Source: JAFGJU01 sp964570935
Lineage (GTDB): Bacteria > Eisenbacteria > RBG-16-71-46 > JAFGJU01
DNA length: 7,378 bases
Assembly: GCA_964570935.1 (NCBI GenBank)
Contig: CAZMZP010000014.1
Location: forward strand, 1 to 7,378
Direction of reading: 5' to 3'
In this document: piece by piece, positions 6,130 to 7,378 of the stretch
Layout of the letters: the number at the start of each line of letters is the position of its first letter
How positions within the stretch are numbered: position 1 is the first letter of the stretch
Program-made: the position numbers and the translations under genes
The notes under the pieces: generated by a model
What the model saw: only the letters and a program-made list of their open reading frames with translations
What the model was told of the DNA's origin: nothing
Databases searched by the model: none

Positions 6130-6939
6130 ATGTTCCGTGACAACTACAACACGATACTCTGCAAGCTGGAAGGCCCGGTAGTCAGGGTCGTCCTCAACAG
6201 ACCCGACGTCCACAACGCCTTCAACGGCGAGATGGTGACCGAGCTGCTGGAGGTGTTCTCGATCCTGCAGCGCGCGAGCCAGAAGTCCGCGGACGTCCGC
6301 GTGGTTGTGTTCACCGGCGAGGGCAAGAGTTTCTGCGCGGGCGCCGACTTGAACTGGATGAAGAGGGTCAAGGACTACACCTTCGAGGAGAATCTCAAGG
6401 AGTCGCTGGACATCTCGGAGCTGTTCTACTCCATCTACTCGCTCCCGCTGCCCACCGTGGCCCGGGTCAACGGCGCCGCAGTGGGGGGCGGCATGGGGTT
6501 CGTGGCTTCGTGCGACGTCGCCATCGCTTCGTCCGAGGCCAGGTTCAGTCTGAGCGAGGTCAAGCTGGGGCTGGTCCCGGCCTGCATTTCACCCTACGTG
6601 ATACGCAAGGCGGGGGAGGGTGCGTGCAGGGAGTTCATGCTCACCGGCGAGCGCCTGACCGCCGAGAAGGCGATGCGTCTGGGTCTCGTGAACGAGGTGG
6701 TCGCCCCTGTTGAACTGGACGCCGCAGTGTCCGGCCTGGTGGACAGGCTCATCTCCAGCGGCCCGAAGGCCATCGGCATCTGCAAAGAGCTCCTGCGGAC
6801 TGTGCCGGGCATGGGCTTCGATGACGTGAAGAAGATGACGGCGGAGGCCATCGCGCACTTGAGGGTGAGCGAGGAAGGGCAGGAGGGGATGAAGGCGTTC
6901 CTGGAGAAGCGCAGGCCCCGCTGGTCGCCGGGCAGGTAG
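6130..6939 (+). CDS. liuC: methylglutaconyl-CoA hydratase-like enoyl-CoA hydratase
   Basis: A 269-aa crotonase-family protein expected to add water to 3-methylglutaconyl-CoA to make HMG-CoA, or to remove it in reverse. The oxyanion-hole motifs are CAGADL (69-74) and GAAVGGGMGF (115-124). SLSEVKLGLVPACISPYVI (140-158) is the family signature of the LiuC/AtuE group; E143 is the equivalent of the second catalytic glutamate (Glu164 of rat crotonase). The residue matching the first glutamate (Glu144) is glycine in GGGMG. From memory, LiuC-type proteins often lack it, so this supports the subgroup and not a loss of function. It sits between the two carboxylase genes as in liuB-liuC-liuD operons. 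The 79-bp upstream gap contains a 13-nt palindrome (6078-6090) of unknown meaning. A generic enoyl-CoA hydratase is the alternative. Confidence 0.8.
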   Translation: MFRDNYNTILCKLEGPVVRVVLNRPDVHNAFNGEMVTELLEVFSILQRASQKSADVRVVVFTGEGKSFCAGADLNWMKRVKDYTFEENLKESLDISELFYSIYSLPLPTVARVNGAAVGGGMGFVASCDVAIASSEARFSLSEVKLGLVPACISPYVIRKAGEGACREFMLTGERLTAEKAMRLGLVNEVVAPVELDAAVSGLVDRLISSGPKAIGICKELLRTVPGMGFDDVKKMTAEAIAHLRVSEEGQEGMKAFLEKRRPRWSPGR

Positions 6940-6995
6940 CAGCGCGGGGCGCGCACGACTGTCCGCGCGGCTGAAGACGGATAACGAGAGACGAA

Positions 6996-7378
6996 ATGAA
7001 CAAGATCCTTGTCGCTAACAGAGGTGAGATCGCGCTCAGGGTGATGAGAGCCTGCCGCGAGATGGGCATACCCACGGTCGCGGTCTATTCCGAATCGGAC
7101 AGGGCGGCCTTGCACGTGCAGTTCGCCGACGAGGCGGTCTGCATCGGCCCGCCGCCTCCCCTAGAGAGCTACCTCAACATAGAGAAGATAATCGCCACTG
7201 CCAAAGAAAAGGGCGCCGACGCGGTGCACCCCGGCTACGGATTCCTGTCCGAGAACGCCCGCTTCGCCGAAATTCTGGCCGAGCACAACATCGCCTTCAT
7301 CGGCCCCAAGGCGGAGCATATCCGCATCATGGGCGACAAGATCGAGGCCAAGGAGACGGCCAAGAAGCTCGGCATCCC
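6996..7378 (+). CDS. liuD: biotin carboxylase subunit, probably methylcrotonyl-CoA carboxylase alpha (partial)
   Basis: The first 127 codons of a biotin carboxylase run off the window edge with no stop. The N-terminus has the classic KILVANRGEIALRVMRACRE block (3-22), then YSESDRAALHVQFADEAVCI (31-50) and HPGYGFLSENARFAE (78-92), and MGDKIEAKETAK near 112-123, which leads into the ATP-grasp domain. It would carboxylate biotin with ATP and bicarbonate and hand the carboxyl group to the beta subunit encoded at 4443-6050. The ribosome binding site is weak (GAGAG about 7 nt upstream), and 56 bp separate it from the hydratase. Position in the operon argues for methylcrotonyl-CoA carboxylase alpha. 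Whether the biotinyl domain is fused at the C-terminus, as in that subunit, cannot be seen, so an acetyl-/propionyl-CoA carboxylase subunit is not excluded. Confidence 0.85.
   Translation, partial: MNKILVANRGEIALRVMRACREMGIPTVAVYSESDRAALHVQFADEAVCIGPPPPLESYLNIEKIIATAKEKGADAVHPGYGFLSENARFAEILAEHNIAFIGPKAEHIRIMGDKIEAKETAKKLGI

Noticed and set aside
6940..6973. Stem between the hydratase and biotin carboxylase genes as a terminator
   Set aside because: The pairing needs a 3-nt bulge, there is no T-run, and the downstream gene belongs to the same pathway, so termination is unlikely.
1..7378. CRISPR array, tRNA or rRNA genes
   Set aside because: No regularly spaced repeats, cloverleaf with CCA-type end or rRNA-like segments were seen on reading both strands.

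Overview
The window comes from a GC-rich prokaryote. The genes have strong Shine-Dalgarno sites, and the operon promoter is sigma70-like (TTGACC, 17 nt, TATCAT), which favours a bacterium over an archaeon. The first three operon genes are nevertheless of the archaeal type (HMG-CoA synthase, thiolase, DUF35 protein). Chloroflexota or a metabolically similar uncultured lineage would fit, but this is a low-confidence guess; the sequence alone does not fix the taxon.

Layout. Positions 1-71 hold the 5' end of a leftward gene cut by the window edge. It has a perfect ribosome binding site but its product is unknown. Positions 118-1572 are one apparently complete insertion sequence of the IS1202/ISNCY type: 51-53 nt imperfect terminal inverted repeats around a single leftward 408-aa DDE transposase. 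No target duplication is visible. A compact promoter lies 17 bp outside the right end of the IS and drives a rightward gene run that continues past the window: archaeal-type HMG-CoA synthase (1690-2733), acetoacetyl-CoA thiolase (2782-3939), DUF35 zinc-ribbon/OB protein (3939-4331), methylcrotonyl-CoA carboxylase beta subunit (4443-6050), methylglutaconyl-CoA hydratase-like crotonase (6130-6939) and the N-terminal third or less of a biotin carboxylase, probably the methylcrotonyl-CoA carboxylase alpha subunit (6996 to the edge).

How the genes fit together. The last three genes keep the order of the bacterial leucine/isovalerate operon (liuB-liuC-liuD) and connect 3-methylcrotonyl-CoA, 3-methylglutaconyl-CoA and HMG-CoA. 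The first three encode the parts of the archaeal thiolase/HMG-CoA synthase/DUF35 complex, which connects HMG-CoA to acetoacetyl-CoA and acetyl-CoA. Together they give an unbroken CoA-thioester path between 3-methylcrotonyl-CoA and acetyl-CoA with HMG-CoA as the hinge, and no HMG-CoA lyase is needed. It could run as leucine/isovalerate breakdown, as synthesis of a branched C5 acyl-CoA from acetyl-CoA, or as a supply of HMG-CoA to mevalonate. This unusual pairing is the most interesting feature of the window.
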